Assembly: GCA_001839685.1 (NCBI GenBank)
Contig: MLAK01000582.1
Span: forward strand, 1 to 64,000
Direction: 5' to 3'
DNA length: 64,000 bases
Source of the DNA: Tritrichomonas foetus
Lineage: Eukaryota > Parabasalia > Tritrichomonadida > Tritrichomonadidae
Below, piece after piece: positions 50,501 through 58,256 of this stretch (within the stretch, counting starts at the first letter, position 1; every line of letters begins with the position of its first letter). Under the pieces are notes generated by a model. It made no database searches and was not told where the DNA came from. It saw only the letters and a program-made list of their open reading frames with translations. Position numbers and translations under genes: made by a program.

Positions 50501-51008
50501 TTAACAAAGCACAAAAAGCAACTGGCAATGGTTTGAAGTTTTCAACACCTTCATATCCAGCAGTAGTTTTCAGAGCCCATCCCATGAGTTTTTGTGTGGC
50601 AGATTGTCGGACACTTCCTGAACCATCTGAATCAATGTCATTAACCATTTGGATAGAATACCTTAAAATTAACATCCAAATTAAACCGAGTGTAAGTGTG
50701 ACATTTCCATCACTGATATCCTTTCCAGAAATTCCAATGATTTTAACACCGTCGGCTGTAAACATCTCAATAGCTAAATCACAATTTTGAACTTTTTGCA
50801 TAGCAAACTTTGGTGGATTGGTCCATCGGCGTGGAGGTGTCTTTCCCGTTAAAATTTCAGCAAGATGCATTAGAATCGTTCCATCAAGGAGATCTTTCGT
50901 TACATCAGTGCAGGGAATTGAGCGCACCATCAATTTGTTCGCCGTCCAACGGGAGAAAACTTTGATTTGAAGTGGTACATAATCTGCATTAATTTTGCCT
51001 AAAGACAT
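41589..51008 (-). CDS. Giant actin-binding-type protein: eight CH domains, coiled coil, QxF beta-trefoil-like C-terminus
   Basis: A single 3,139-codon frame. The N-terminus (to about residue 945) is four tandem CH pairs, starting near residues 14, 265, 490 and 715. Each pair has IKVFSRWT...DVTKDLLDGT-type CH1 and WALKT...FKPLPVAFCALLNNY-type CH2. Fimbrin has two such pairs, so four is unusual. Residues about 950-2970 are Glu/Lys-rich coiled coil with a CPYC near 1025, internal 26-residue repeats and a 456-nt N gap. The last 170 residues hold three Q-x-F motifs (YQLFKF, HNQHFVY, KQTFEL), as in ricin-type beta-trefoils. Actin crosslinking is likely; C-terminal ligand unknown. GAACTTTTTA lies at 51071-51080 upstream. 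Confidence 0.85.
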   Translation of the reverse strand: MSLGKINADYVPLQIKVFSRWTANKLMVRSIPCTDVTKDLLDGTILMHLAEILTGKTPPRRWTNPPKFAMQKVQNCDLAIEMFTADGVKIIGISGKDISDGNVTLTLGLIWMLILRYSIQMVNDIDSDGSGSVRQSATQKLMGWALKTTAGYEGVENFKPLPVAFCALLNNYVPDMINFGTLDRTDLPACAKLVCNTCEKIGIPILLDWEDLVGQVDEKTLCTQISMMKKEFKRRISASSSAAGNIGVFTPIQSPGPTPLLQQASQESNDDILIKVFSRWTSNKLLPKNILVEDITKETHDGTVMMNLAEILTKMSQKWEPKPTTDDQKLNNCNTAIELFKRDGVSFDESVEGKGITEKNVQVILELFWSLIVKYSIKSANSFDINQKDSNDQNLDEPGKLLAWAKRATNKYSEVNDFKPTPLAFVAILDTFVPKQINYVSINKNDQKALSKLICQTCTNNGIPLLLDWEDFGKLENQKVIAAQLALIKTEFMFRNLLIKVFSRWTQSKLASRNITITDITKDVHDGTVLVNLAEVLTHLIPENKWEIAPKDEKQMAQNIDLSVNLFKYDKVTFIDQIESTEIINRNVVMILNMIWSLILKYSIDSANSLDSHENEEYGNGTQKLLEWAYSIVQKYPEVRGFKSIPLALCAILNEYAPQQVNFSSLDKTDDRKCSEVAVQVMNEIGVPAVLDVNDLASLVDERAFITQISLIKKECVLRSNLIKYYTKWVNSIISQRSISIDDVTQDLNDGTVLVILSEILTKNNVSFEQNPSNDTQKVKNNETGINLFKRDGAKFSPIVNAKKITQQNTTSIFSLISTLIQKYSISKANSSYLNSIEGEIPPEIESASESLKLMHFANDEIKNYLELHGFKKVPLALCAYLNGYAPDQVNFKSLHKDDDKANAELVCKVLEDNGIPCLFDPDDLLKPIDEGILCSQLALIKNAFSDEPEIVSRDVELNINDDELEKMKQEFENRLAEEIQKREDAEKREEDEKKLKETAEEKIQELLNNLKHDESKVCPYCSQEKESREAAEKAAAAEKTKREETETQLEELLKLIESIENEKTEEKTKREIVEKEIIELRITITKFEEIIRTEKEQKEVLEKELIIIKEQYEILTKEVKYEKEKREAQEKEAQTEKSKREEAEKEIEKLKKALSESSDSNSAEKAIKDQLEKDIADGKAKMEEFEKNLQLKKEEIEKLQKELKEERNKTELKDKEIEEEKSKRENSEKXXXXXXXXXXXXXXXXXXXXXXXXXXXXXXXXXXXXXXXXXXXXXXXXXXXXXXXXXXXXXXXXXXXXXXXXXXXXXXXXXXXXXXXXXXXXXXXXXXXXXXXXXXXXXXXXXXXXXXXXXXXXXXXXXXXXXXXXXXXXXXXXXXXXXXXXKSKREEAEKEIERLQKELKEEKSKTELKDKEIEEEKSKRENSEKAIEDEKSKRELTERIVEEEKSKRENAENAANQEKELREAIEKELENIRNTLAQSSDSNTAEKALRESLEKEIAYERSKIEELEKELATEKDKAKSLNKLAAQEKDKREAAEKTIEDLKNSSLSEKKKLEAAQKAIKAEKSKTEAAEKQCDEQKQIANNLSDQLEKLKGDYNRIKEAETLLAKEKSLRAANEKAVNECKSKSTLLGKEIDELKKKLEKSESERQKCQLKLNELEADNKKLNEAMKRMIDQKKNDNSSSSSKTDQQTLDRELQIVLVKEKELRIKIEKEMSDQKQLFTKLTKENNNLKKTIEQLENENMRLKTDANKASKTNKTSETQLNNEILKEKALRESIEKKLNDSNSSSKYLANELDTLKKQYAQLEIDYKKVNQRLTTCKEAYEKTYDQLSKLKEIQEEADKREITHKSKIAEYEKTLKELNDKIKKLENTHSQAALEVEKNKRKNLEKQLIEALEQIGKEKKLREEAEKVAQNVAERERRDLVERARREAQERDEREAAEKAQKLARERSKRQKAERERIEAAERIKKHEELKKKEAELEKAFKEVEALKKQQTSNLAQRQISEKQNNGKTINEVLARERQEREKREEYEKLLNEERKQRELAENELKRLKNIPPIEIRGVDLNLNDSGSAPQKGSRSQTSQKNPRTQGITPQAPSQSITNLVEKAQLDEALMRLEEEKKKREQAENNAKFSIKQVESKLALEVSAKEQAQKMASRSAELEAKERKKREDAENELQKLRRETKDYRDLSRQLKIERQKREDLENELLEAKEKANIENKARVAAEKNAAEFRSRADDEKARREHAEKVYTKLSPTSKNVSHLSPTCSLSSNLKIENKGLSNGKNVSHLSPTCSLSSNLKIENKGLSNGKNVSHLSPTCSLSSNLKIXNKGXXNXKXGPYISQTKSLSNKLKIDPLQNGNISNEIIELIRKELESEREKRQIAEKEISALNSKINELSKISNNNNLQNELDNERKKREAAENAVIKEKSVRIASEKTIKELESKLLELSKSPKVPLGKTSKKESGKTSPRGTRTKTSSGIANTNPEVISRGIRLDIDNIDTDDLEQLKTQLAEEKAKNEALTKELKTKTSVAGKAPSTNKGSIPDRQKLEDAEKEIIKERSARIVAENKLAELQNLQRASLSKGGKGLSPKNSSPLSKSNKPVLETRDIQLFDNGNADNEYYITIIENLRNDLASEKSKRESLEQQLEELKKQLAQLPKSPTRDKDFELERGKREAAENAIVKERSARIAAENKLADIQNQQKPSPKAPKNGSRLSTKKNNTTSSSSSNSMNPKVQSRDIQLDLDQVNNDGDHNNDIVDSLTNELAKEKAKREALEIQIEELKKLSPKLYPQSTGSSTKGPLSNKNELELERSKREAAETAVLKERTARINAENAVKEAEKEINRLKASSPRSSDVNVLELERQKREAAEKAAQNEKEARINAENAAKDAQKELVRLKTTSSGGNSSPRSNDNKLLEQEKLKREAAEKAVQKEKEARINAESKLVDLMKQRNDGSSSQSNPTHLHTHTRELVRGEPHICRGIPMEGGNKRYVGKLFTFKISVPVEGNGTRRKNMAITFIEQGLLNECGMKLSIEDYNPGNIYQLFKFGENDHDTIISSVKKEELVFDVADHYNWNPPEGTPFYLFPCHGRHNQHFVYKDGMIYAKQNGQVVTYVGGQYPLVMMWPTPELKSKQTFELSAI
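43999..44240 (-). repeat. 78-bp tandem repeat in the giant gene
   Basis: Units 44040-44117 and 44118-44195 are identical, a third is partial (44196-44240), and a degenerate copy with five Ns (44002, 44007, 44015, 44016, 44029) precedes them. In frame, each encodes a 26-residue NVSHLSPTCSLSSNLK-type unit. Confidence 0.95.
46863..47318. other. Assembly gap (456 N) inside the giant gene
   Basis: A run of 456 N (a multiple of 3) in the coiled-coil region. Flanks of over 90 bp are near-identical on both sides, so the gap covers a repeat the assembly could not resolve. The length may be an estimate. Confidence 0.98.
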
Positions 51009-52592
51009 GTTTTTGGAGACGTAATAAAATTTTTATTTTTGAAATAATTTTTCTGTACATTGATCAAAGAGAACTTTTTATGAGGATTCATAATTTGAAA
51101 GATAATAAAAATATTATATTTAAAAAGTAGGTGATGTGATATCGTTTTTCATTGAAAAAATATTTGTGAGAATTTATGCAAAATTCAAAGATTCTTATGA
51201 CCAAATATTCATAGAAGAAGTGCAAAACCGATAACAAAAAGATATGACTGAGCTTGAATATCAATTATTTGAGATTTCTTCTAAAAGGAACAATTTTGAA
51301 TCAATCTAAAAAATAGGAACAATCAAGAATAAACGACATTATTCTAGTGTTTTCTGAGAAAACGATGAATACTCGGTCTAATTCGACTTCACTTTTTCAT
51401 AGTGAATTCAATTGTCCCTTTCTGTACATTGAGGCTTTCATTGAAAATTTTTCAATATTTTTTGTTAACTTCCGGAAAATTTGTATTAATTGTAAACTCT
51501 AACAAAACTTCCTTTCAAAAAGCTTCATGGGGTTAAAAAAGTGATATAGCAATTTCTTCATGAACGGAATTTGTCGACCAAAAAATGTGAAAATGAGGTA
51601 GTATTTTCTTGATTGTCCTTGTTTTCATTATTTATGAATATAAAGGAATTCCTCATCGTTCAACTTTTGCGAATTCGCGCGCAGGAGCATGTAAAAGCTA
51701 TTCCATTCCATTTTCAAGGTCATATATGAATCAAAACGACATAAAATGATGGTTATCAATGACCAGTGACCAATAATATATTCCAATTTCACTCCATCTA
51801 TGTTATTGCATATATTTATTGTCTACTTACAGACACAATAGATTTTATATTCGCCCTTCAGATTTAGACCCTGAAAAAAGTGAAAAAAAAAATCATGAAA
51901 TTTTTATGAAGCACAAAGGATGGCAAACCGCTTTCTAATTCTAAAATTATCACCTATTTTGATGCTATATCAATTTTCTCAAGGGCATTTCAGATTTATG
52001 TGATTTTTTTTTTCAACGCTTCTTTTGAAATCTGGCCCTCTCTGTAGAGTATTTATGCATAGATTCAATTCATTTCTATCCGACGATGAAGCAAAAAATA
52101 CATTTTGTTTCTTATCAGTTTGGTATAATTTTATTTCAACACACTCAAATGTTAGTCACAAGCATTTGTTCATTAATGGAAAAGTCGACACTGATGTCAG
52201 AAAGCTAATCACTTTCCATCCAGTTATTAAAAATATTGTTATTGATTCAAATGTCTTTCATGTATTATTTTAAGTGAAGATTGTGTTTTAGATATCAGAA
52301 GTGAGTTGGAAATAATCAATAAAATGTTAAAAAAAAATTATTTGATTTGTAACTCATTTGTTAGCAAAAAGAAACATAGAAACACAATTGGCCTTGATGT
52401 TTCCCAATTTACCTAAAAAACCGGTTATTGTTTTCTATAGTTTATATTTCTATTCTTTAAGAAAAAGTGAGATGAATAAGAGTCAATGAAGGTGAAATTA
52501 AGGTGAATTTTGAAATTTTTGAGTATTGAAAATCTGAATGTTGTTCAGAAATTCAATTCACGACCACAAATTCTTGAAAAAATCACATTTTC
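51009..52592. other. 1.6 kb intergenic region
   Basis: Upstream of the giant gene (minus) and of DBP7 (plus). GAACTTTTTA at 51071. A short 31-codon ORF at 51634-51729 has richer codons (KEFLIVQLLRIRAQEHVKAI) and might be a remnant. An 82-codon ORF (52025-52273, TTG start) is not convincing. No RNA gene is seen. Confidence 0.45.
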
Positions 52593-54377
52593 ATGTCGAA
52601 AAGAGACCAAAAGCCCCAAAAGAAAGTTGAAGAAGAAAAAGAATTCGAAGAAGAAGTCGAGTTTGACGAAGCGATTTTCTCAGAAGTTGATCCAAACACT
52701 TTAAATCTCAATGATCGAGTACTTTCAGCTTTAACGGGAAAAATGAAAGTGAAACGTTTGACAAAAGTTCAAGCCGGATCATTCCAACCAATTATCGACG
52801 GCAAAGACGTTCTTATGCGTGCTGATACTGGCAGTGGAAAAACATTATCATATTTATTACCAATCATGCAAAGACTTACAACCGACTTTGATAAAATTAC
52901 TCGAGATCTTGGACCAATATGTATTATCGTATCACCTACACGCGAGCTCTGCCTTCAAATCTCGACAATTTTGAATCACTTCAAATCGCAAATGCCGTTC
53001 ATCACGCCAGGCACTCTTCTTGGTGGAGAAAAACCACAATCAGAAAAGAAGAGGATTAGGAAAGGAATCAATGTTTTGATTGCAACGCCAGGTCGACTTT
53101 TATATCATCTTCAAAATACACAAAATTTGACAACTTACAATCTCAAATTTTTAGTGCTTGATGAGGCCGACCGTTTACTTGATATGGGTTTCCTCAACAA
53201 AGTCACAGAGATTATTAGTTGTCTTCCACCAAGACAGACCATTTTGGTATCAGCAACACTTCACAACCAACTTCAGGAACTTCAAGACTTGTCTTTGACT
53301 GATCCAGTGACAGTTGGAGAATTGAAAGATGAAGAATTTTCTGTTCCCGCAACTCTCGTTCAAAGATATGTTTTCGTTGAGCCGAAATGGCGTCTCCCAG
53401 CACTAGCTGCACTTTTGAGCCGTTGTGTAACAGATATTCCGAACATGAAATGTATTGTTTTCATCAATTGTTGTCTTGCTGTTGATTTTTACTATACTTT
53501 CTTCAGTTACTTCAAATATATGACTCCTGCTGAAAGAAGAAGTCGACCAAGACCGCCACGTCAGCCGCGTGATCAAAATCAAGAAAATGAACAAAATCAA
53601 GGAAATTCTGGATCTGGAACAGGCACAACCATCCAAGATATTCACGCATCTACAGATAATGATGAAGTCGGAGCTACTTCGCCGTATTTGAAATGTGAAA
53701 TTTTCAGAATTCATGGAAATGTTGAACAAATTGATCGAGCTAAATCAATTGCACGATTTACTGCTGCAGAAAGTGCTGTTTTATTCTGTACAGATGTTGC
53801 TGCTCGTGGATTAGATATTCCAGATGTTACAACTATCATTCAATTTGATCCACCAATCGACACTGAAGATTATGTTCACAGAGTTGGACGAACTGCCCGT
53901 ATTGGAAAAGATGGAATTGCTTATCTCTTCCTCCAAGGCTTCGAAGAAAAATTTGTTGATCTTTTAACAAAAATGAATATTGAAATTAAAGAGTATTCAT
54001 ATAAGAGACTTGTTAAGCGTGCTGTTCAAGCAATGGGTGGTGATGATGATGATCTTTGTATGGCTGCTATGAGAAAAGAAACATTTTCAACTGTAATTGA
54101 TAATGAACTTGAAAATTTGGCTACACGAGCTTGGGCATCTGCAATTAAAGCTTACACAAGTCACAGAAAGGAAACACGCAAGATTTTCGATAAAAGATAT
54201 CTTCACCTTGGTCATATGGCTGCTTCCTTTGGACTTGAAAAGACACCAGCCGAGCTTTCAGCGACACTCGCAGAGGAACGAGAAATTTTGAAGAAGTCAA
54301 AGAGACCTGATGAAGAAGATGCTAAAGATAAGAAATATCTGCCAGCGTTTGAAGATCGTACATCTGAATTTCTGTAA
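52593..54377 (+). CDS. DBP7: DEAD-box RNA helicase DBP7/DDX31
   Basis: The 594-residue protein has all DEAD-box motifs in order: ADTGSGKT (motif I, about residue 76), PTREL (Ia), TPGR (Ib), DEAD (about 190), SAT (about 219), RGLD (about 405) and HRVGRTAR (about 429). The Gly-Gly-Glu...RKGINVLIATPGRLLYHLQN block and ITRDLGPICIIVSPTRELCLQI are specific to the DBP7/DDX31 subfamily, a nucleolar helicase in 60S subunit assembly. A disordered Gln/Asn/Gly-rich insert (about residues 310-350) separates the two RecA lobes. It ends DEEDAKDKKYLPAFEDRTSEFL. The start at the ATG at 52593 follows TCACATTTTC, a possible initiator. Confidence 0.93.
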   Translation: MSKRDQKPQKKVEEEKEFEEEVEFDEAIFSEVDPNTLNLNDRVLSALTGKMKVKRLTKVQAGSFQPIIDGKDVLMRADTGSGKTLSYLLPIMQRLTTDFDKITRDLGPICIIVSPTRELCLQISTILNHFKSQMPFITPGTLLGGEKPQSEKKRIRKGINVLIATPGRLLYHLQNTQNLTTYNLKFLVLDEADRLLDMGFLNKVTEIISCLPPRQTILVSATLHNQLQELQDLSLTDPVTVGELKDEEFSVPATLVQRYVFVEPKWRLPALAALLSRCVTDIPNMKCIVFINCCLAVDFYYTFFSYFKYMTPAERRSRPRPPRQPRDQNQENEQNQGNSGSGTGTTIQDIHASTDNDEVGATSPYLKCEIFRIHGNVEQIDRAKSIARFTAAESAVLFCTDVAARGLDIPDVTTIIQFDPPIDTEDYVHRVGRTARIGKDGIAYLFLQGFEEKFVDLLTKMNIEIKEYSYKRLVKRAVQAMGGDDDDLCMAAMRKETFSTVIDNELENLATRAWASAIKAYTSHRKETRKIFDKRYLHLGHMAASFGLEKTPAELSATLAEEREILKKSKRPDEEDAKDKKYLPAFEDRTSEFL

Positions 54378-54614
54378 ATTTAAATATTATTTATTATTGT
54401 TCATCTATACATTACATTTTTATTTTCACATTTTTGATATAAAAAGTTTTTAAACCTTTTGAACGTTTCTTTTCCTGGCGTGTGACATTATTCGATAGAA
54501 ATAATCTTAATAAAGAAGGAAATCAGTAAAAAGAACATTTTATTATACAAAGCTTATTAAAATAATGTATTCCATATAATATAAGAGAAGGTGCTCTCTG
54601 AAAATAATATATTA
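54378..54614. other. Short intergenic spacer
   Basis: AT-rich 3' region shared by two converging genes; no gene. Confidence 0.4.
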
Positions 54615-54974
54615 TCAACTTTCAAGAGCAATCATAGCTTTCTCTTCATTATCATAAAGATCAAACCCATCAACAACAACATCAGTTAATATATTGATGA
54701 ACTCTGCTGTGTTAAAGTGCTTTTCTTTTCCTGAAGCATTTTTGCTATTTTTTTCAGTAGTTTTGGCCATTTCTCTTGTTCTTAGAGCATCGACTGTATC
54801 TCCACACTCTGCTCCAAATTTTTTATTCATAATTTGCTTCGCTTTATTGATAACCTGTTGATTCATCTCTTCCGATTGAAAAGTACACATTTCTACGCAT
54901 GAAATCACTGGATGTTCTAATTGTGGAAGATTGGTTAAAACTTCTTGAAGTGCATTATCCCTGATTTCTTCCAT
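54615..54974 (-). CDS. Small hypothetical protein, 119 aa
   Basis: Not recognised. Composition is normal for coding DNA: a helical N-terminus (MEEIRDNALQEVLTNL), a Cys pair (ISCVEMCTF), a Lys-rich helix, then an acidic C-terminus (VVDGFDLYDNEEKAMIALES). No signal peptide or membrane segment. The ATG at 54974 is the first in frame. Confidence 0.5.
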   Translation of the reverse strand: MEEIRDNALQEVLTNLPQLEHPVISCVEMCTFQSEEMNQQVINKAKQIMNKKFGAECGDTVDALRTREMAKTTEKNSKNASGKEKHFNTAEFINILTDVVVDGFDLYDNEEKAMIALES

Positions 54975-55223
54975 TCTTCTTAAGCCTTTTGAATTGACCT
55001 TATTTAAATGAGATTTTAGAATTCAACCTCAATTTGGTCGAAAGTCAACCAAACTTAGTGAATAATTGACCCTAATGGAAATTGTGGTGAATTAACTGAG
55101 GTCAATTCCCAAAATCTCCATTTTATTAAGGTCAATTAACAAGGTAAAAAAAGTGATGCTTTGGTGAATTATGGTGAATTTATTTTCTATATAGAAAAAT
55201 CCTTGGTCGTGAAAATCTTACGA

Positions 55224-56846
55224 ATGGAAGAAGAAGATGTCCTTTCGCTCCACAGGCTTTTTGAAGCCGCCAATCCACGTTCAGTCAAGGGAGAAAACCT
55301 TACAAAAGCCTTAGACGAACTTTACCAAGCTGTCCAGAAAAATTTCGATAAATTATATAAGCGGCCAGACGGCTCGCGCGCTTTCCAGCTTCTTTTCCGT
55401 CGAGGAAGTGAAGAACTTCGAAATCAGCTTTTAGATGACTTCAAATCCAAGCTTCTCGAGCTCTCAACAACAAAGTTTTCATATCACATTGTCGCATCAA
55501 TGATTAAGAATGGAAACTCCGCTCAAAGAGGACGAGTTTTTGATGGCCTCAAAGGAAATTTTGACACTTTACTTTCGCATAAAATTGGATCAAAAATCAT
55601 CGACGTCCTTTTCGCAAATACAAACCAGGAACAGAAAACAAAAATGTTCCTCGACTTTTACGGCGCTCAGTGGAAGAAGCAGACAAAAGTTTTAACATTA
55701 GAAGATATTTGCAAACAAGGAGGAACTGTCAAATCAGCAGCAATTAAATCGCTAGTCGGTCACCTCCGTCGTGCAATTGACAAGGGATTCGGCAGAATGA
55801 AAATTACTCAAAAATTATTGATGATTCTTGGACAGAACGAGCCAAAAGAACTAGGCGCCTTTGCAACAGATTTCAAGGAGTATGCCTGGTCTCTTGATGG
55901 TTCCCAGGCCGCAATCATTGCCATACAGAATGCCAGACAAAACGAAATTAAAATGTCACTCAAATTACTGGATGGAGCACCACGAAAGTCGGTTATTCCA
56001 ACTGGCATGGAAGGAGTAGCGGTACCAGAAGCAGCTGCTGTTGAAGAAGAAGAAGAAGAGGAAGAAGAAGCTGCTGAAGATAATGGTGAAGAAGATCAAG
56101 GTGAAAACGAAGGTCAAAATAATGGTGAAAATGAAGAAGAAGTTGTTGATACTGGCAACACGACAACTCAACTAGCAATGGATAATTTTGCATGGAGAGC
56201 ATTATTATGTGCTATTTCTTATAATGATGACTTTCAAGTTATCAAAGATGAAGTCTTGCCAAATTTATTTGATTATTGGCATTTACTTCACTCAAACAAA
56301 AATGCTCTAAAACTTTTCTTACGCTTAGTTTCAGACCAGCCATCAGTTTTCCATGATATGACTTTCACTAAAGGTGCACCACCCGAAGAATTAGTTAATT
56401 GTGTTCTTCCAACTCTTTCAGATCACATGTTAGGAAGCATTAAAGAACTAGGAAATAGTCCAGATGGTCGTGCACTTATTGCAACAGTCATGAAAGTTCT
56501 TGAAGCAGATCCAAAATTCGCCAGATTTGCAGAGAGTGTTTTCATTCCAGAATATGTTGTTGATAAGGTTTATCATAAACTTATCCGATCATGCATCCAA
56601 ATTATTGGTAAAGAAGCTTCAAAACTAGCATTAGATACTGTTAATCAAGCTGGCCTTTCAGAAGTTTTGAAGACTCCTGGAGCATGGATCGTGAAAGAGA
56701 TCATTCCTGGAAACAAAAAGCTTGAATCACAGGCAAAATCGATTATCAAGAAAGAAAAAATCGAAGGTCCTGCAATTCAAAGCATTTTGCATCCAAGTCA
56801 ACAGAAGAAGGAAGATAAACCAAAGAAGCGCGGTCCAAAGAAGTAA
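55224..56846 (+). CDS. PUM3: Pumilio-like protein PUM3/PUF6
   Basis: The first ATG is at 55224 (a TTG frame reaches 55161), giving 540 residues. PUF-type helical repeats follow the PUM3/Puf6 pattern: FSYHIVASMIKNGNSAQRG (compare YSRNIVKKFLMYGSKPQ), LSHKIGSKIIDVLFAN and GDGSRAF-like units. The C-terminal part, PNLFDYWHLLHSNKNALKLFL and beyond, corresponds to the CPL domain. A Glu-rich insert (about residues 270-310) is unusual. PUM3/PUF6 is nucleolar and works in 60S and 27S pre-rRNA processing. The protein ends KKRGPKK, a nuclear localisation-like tail. Confidence 0.88.
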   Translation: MEEEDVLSLHRLFEAANPRSVKGENLTKALDELYQAVQKNFDKLYKRPDGSRAFQLLFRRGSEELRNQLLDDFKSKLLELSTTKFSYHIVASMIKNGNSAQRGRVFDGLKGNFDTLLSHKIGSKIIDVLFANTNQEQKTKMFLDFYGAQWKKQTKVLTLEDICKQGGTVKSAAIKSLVGHLRRAIDKGFGRMKITQKLLMILGQNEPKELGAFATDFKEYAWSLDGSQAAIIAIQNARQNEIKMSLKLLDGAPRKSVIPTGMEGVAVPEAAAVEEEEEEEEEAAEDNGEEDQGENEGQNNGENEEEVVDTGNTTTQLAMDNFAWRALLCAISYNDDFQVIKDEVLPNLFDYWHLLHSNKNALKLFLRLVSDQPSVFHDMTFTKGAPPEELVNCVLPTLSDHMLGSIKELGNSPDGRALIATVMKVLEADPKFARFAESVFIPEYVVDKVYHKLIRSCIQIIGKEASKLALDTVNQAGLSEVLKTPGAWIVKEIIPGNKKLESQAKSIIKKEKIEGPAIQSILHPSQQKKEDKPKKRGPKK

Positions 56847-57090
56847 TGCTTTTTATATATCTTTACAATCATTTTATAAAGGAATTATTAAAATTTATAA
56901 AATAAGTTATCTGTTTTTTTCTACCAGCTTTATTCTTTTCTGATAATTTAATTCTTTTCTTGTTATTTTATTCATGCTATAGTTTTCCCTTATTTGATTA
57001 TAAGCATAATAAAGATGGAATTTATCAATCTGTAGCAAAAAAACAAAGATAAATATGTATATTGAAAGCTCTATATTATTTTATTATTAA
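56847..57090. other. Short intergenic spacer
   Basis: AT-rich spacer between converging 3' ends. No gene. Confidence 0.4.
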
Positions 57091-58053
57091 TTATTCACCA
57101 TCTAACTTAGAAAGCAATGTCTTTAGTTGGAGTGGCTGCAGTGGGATTGTATAGAAATCACCACCTTTCTTTTCTGTAATAAGTTTATGATCAAGGAATT
57201 CTGTAACATTTGTAGTAAATGTTCCCTTCATCTTCACACAAAGTTTAGTTGCTGCCATATCTGTCCATTCATTTTTGTTAAGTCCATCACCAGTCGATAT
57301 TTGATGTTTTAACAATACACGATAGATTCCATTTGCAGTGTCAGTAAGTGTTTTCAAGACACTCACGAATCTATCAATGGAATCCAGTGAACTACCAGAT
57401 TTAGTATTATTAGAAAATCCAATTTCTTGTGTGTAATAGCGATCTGTCTCTACTTTTATTGGAAAGAACTTCATTCCACTCAAAAAGCGTAATGGTAAAA
57501 GTGGAGTTCGATCAATACTTGCAATAATATGAATAACGCCAGATTCAGCACATTGAATGAGATTATTTTGAAAATCATGCTCATTTAGTGCTTCATGATC
57601 AATAGAATGAAGTACAATAAATGCTTTTTGATTCCTTGACTTTAAATTTTGTATAAGTGACGTTAATGTGTTGTTTTCGGCAAAAGAAACATCACAAAGG
57701 GCAGTAATAGTTGAATTGAAAAGTTTAGATTGACCACTAAACATATCAGCTTCAACAACATAACCAAATTTGCCGAGATAGTTTTTTGAAAAATGTCGCA
57801 ATAATTCGATTTTGGAACCAAGTCCATAAAACAAAAGAGAGAATTTTTGTAATATTAAACTCCATTTTGGATAACTTTTTTCGAATTCTGTTGTATCTAA
57901 TGGTTTATTGGACTTCACAGGAACAGCCTGACGTTCAAATGCTCCTGCTATTTCGCTAATATCTGTTTTTGAGTTTGTACTTCTCGGTCCTTCAGCTACC
58001 ATATAAAAATATTTTTCGTAGTCACGAGCATCAGCGATTAAATCAATTTCCAT
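57091..58053 (-). CDS. ORC2: Origin recognition complex subunit 2
   Basis: The 320-residue protein matches ORC2: WSLILQKFSLLFYGLGSKIELLRHF (human FNIVLYGLGSKRDLLERF), IVLHSIDHEAL (LIHNLDSQML), VIHIIASIDRTPLLPL (IYLIASIDHLNAPL), ANGIYRVLLKHQIS (ARGIFRLLIKYQLD), EFLDHKLITEKKG (EFRDHKLIRTKKG). The AAA-like and winged-helix regions are present. The N-terminal 250 residues of human ORC2 (577) are missing, so it begins close to the conserved core. It helps mark replication origins. It is divergently arranged with the HMG-box gene. Confidence 0.93.
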   Translation of the reverse strand: MEIDLIADARDYEKYFYMVAEGPRSTNSKTDISEIAGAFERQAVPVKSNKPLDTTEFEKSYPKWSLILQKFSLLFYGLGSKIELLRHFSKNYLGKFGYVVEADMFSGQSKLFNSTITALCDVSFAENNTLTSLIQNLKSRNQKAFIVLHSIDHEALNEHDFQNNLIQCAESGVIHIIASIDRTPLLPLRFLSGMKFFPIKVETDRYYTQEIGFSNNTKSGSSLDSIDRFVSVLKTLTDTANGIYRVLLKHQISTGDGLNKNEWTDMAATKLCVKMKGTFTTNVTEFLDHKLITEKKGGDFYTIPLQPLQLKTLLSKLDGE

Positions 58054-58256
58054 GTTTTTGAGAATGAAATACTAAGTAAAAAACTGGCCATTAATAAACG
58101 TTCACATCATTCACTAGTGATAGCTTTTTCACACGAAATTTGGTCAACAATTGACTTAATTATGGTGAAAATTGATCTTGTAACTTTTCCCGCCAATTTC
58201 ATTTTCACTTTCAAAAAGTTGAAAATTTTCGATATCATTTCCATTTGAACACAACA
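58054..58256. promoter_or_regulatory. Divergent promoter spacer with CAAAAAGTTG element
   Basis: 203 bp separates ORC2 (minus) from the HMG-box gene (plus). CAAAAAGTTG lies at 58212-58221. TCATT sequences lie about 19-27 bp from each start (TTTCATTCTC for ORC2 on the minus strand, TATCATTTCC for the HMG gene), matching the trichomonad initiator consensus, though such matches are common in AT-rich DNA. Confidence 0.35.

Noticed and set aside
52025..52273. 82-codon plus-strand ORF between the giant gene and DBP7
   Set aside because: TTG start, no domain, composition like the spacer.
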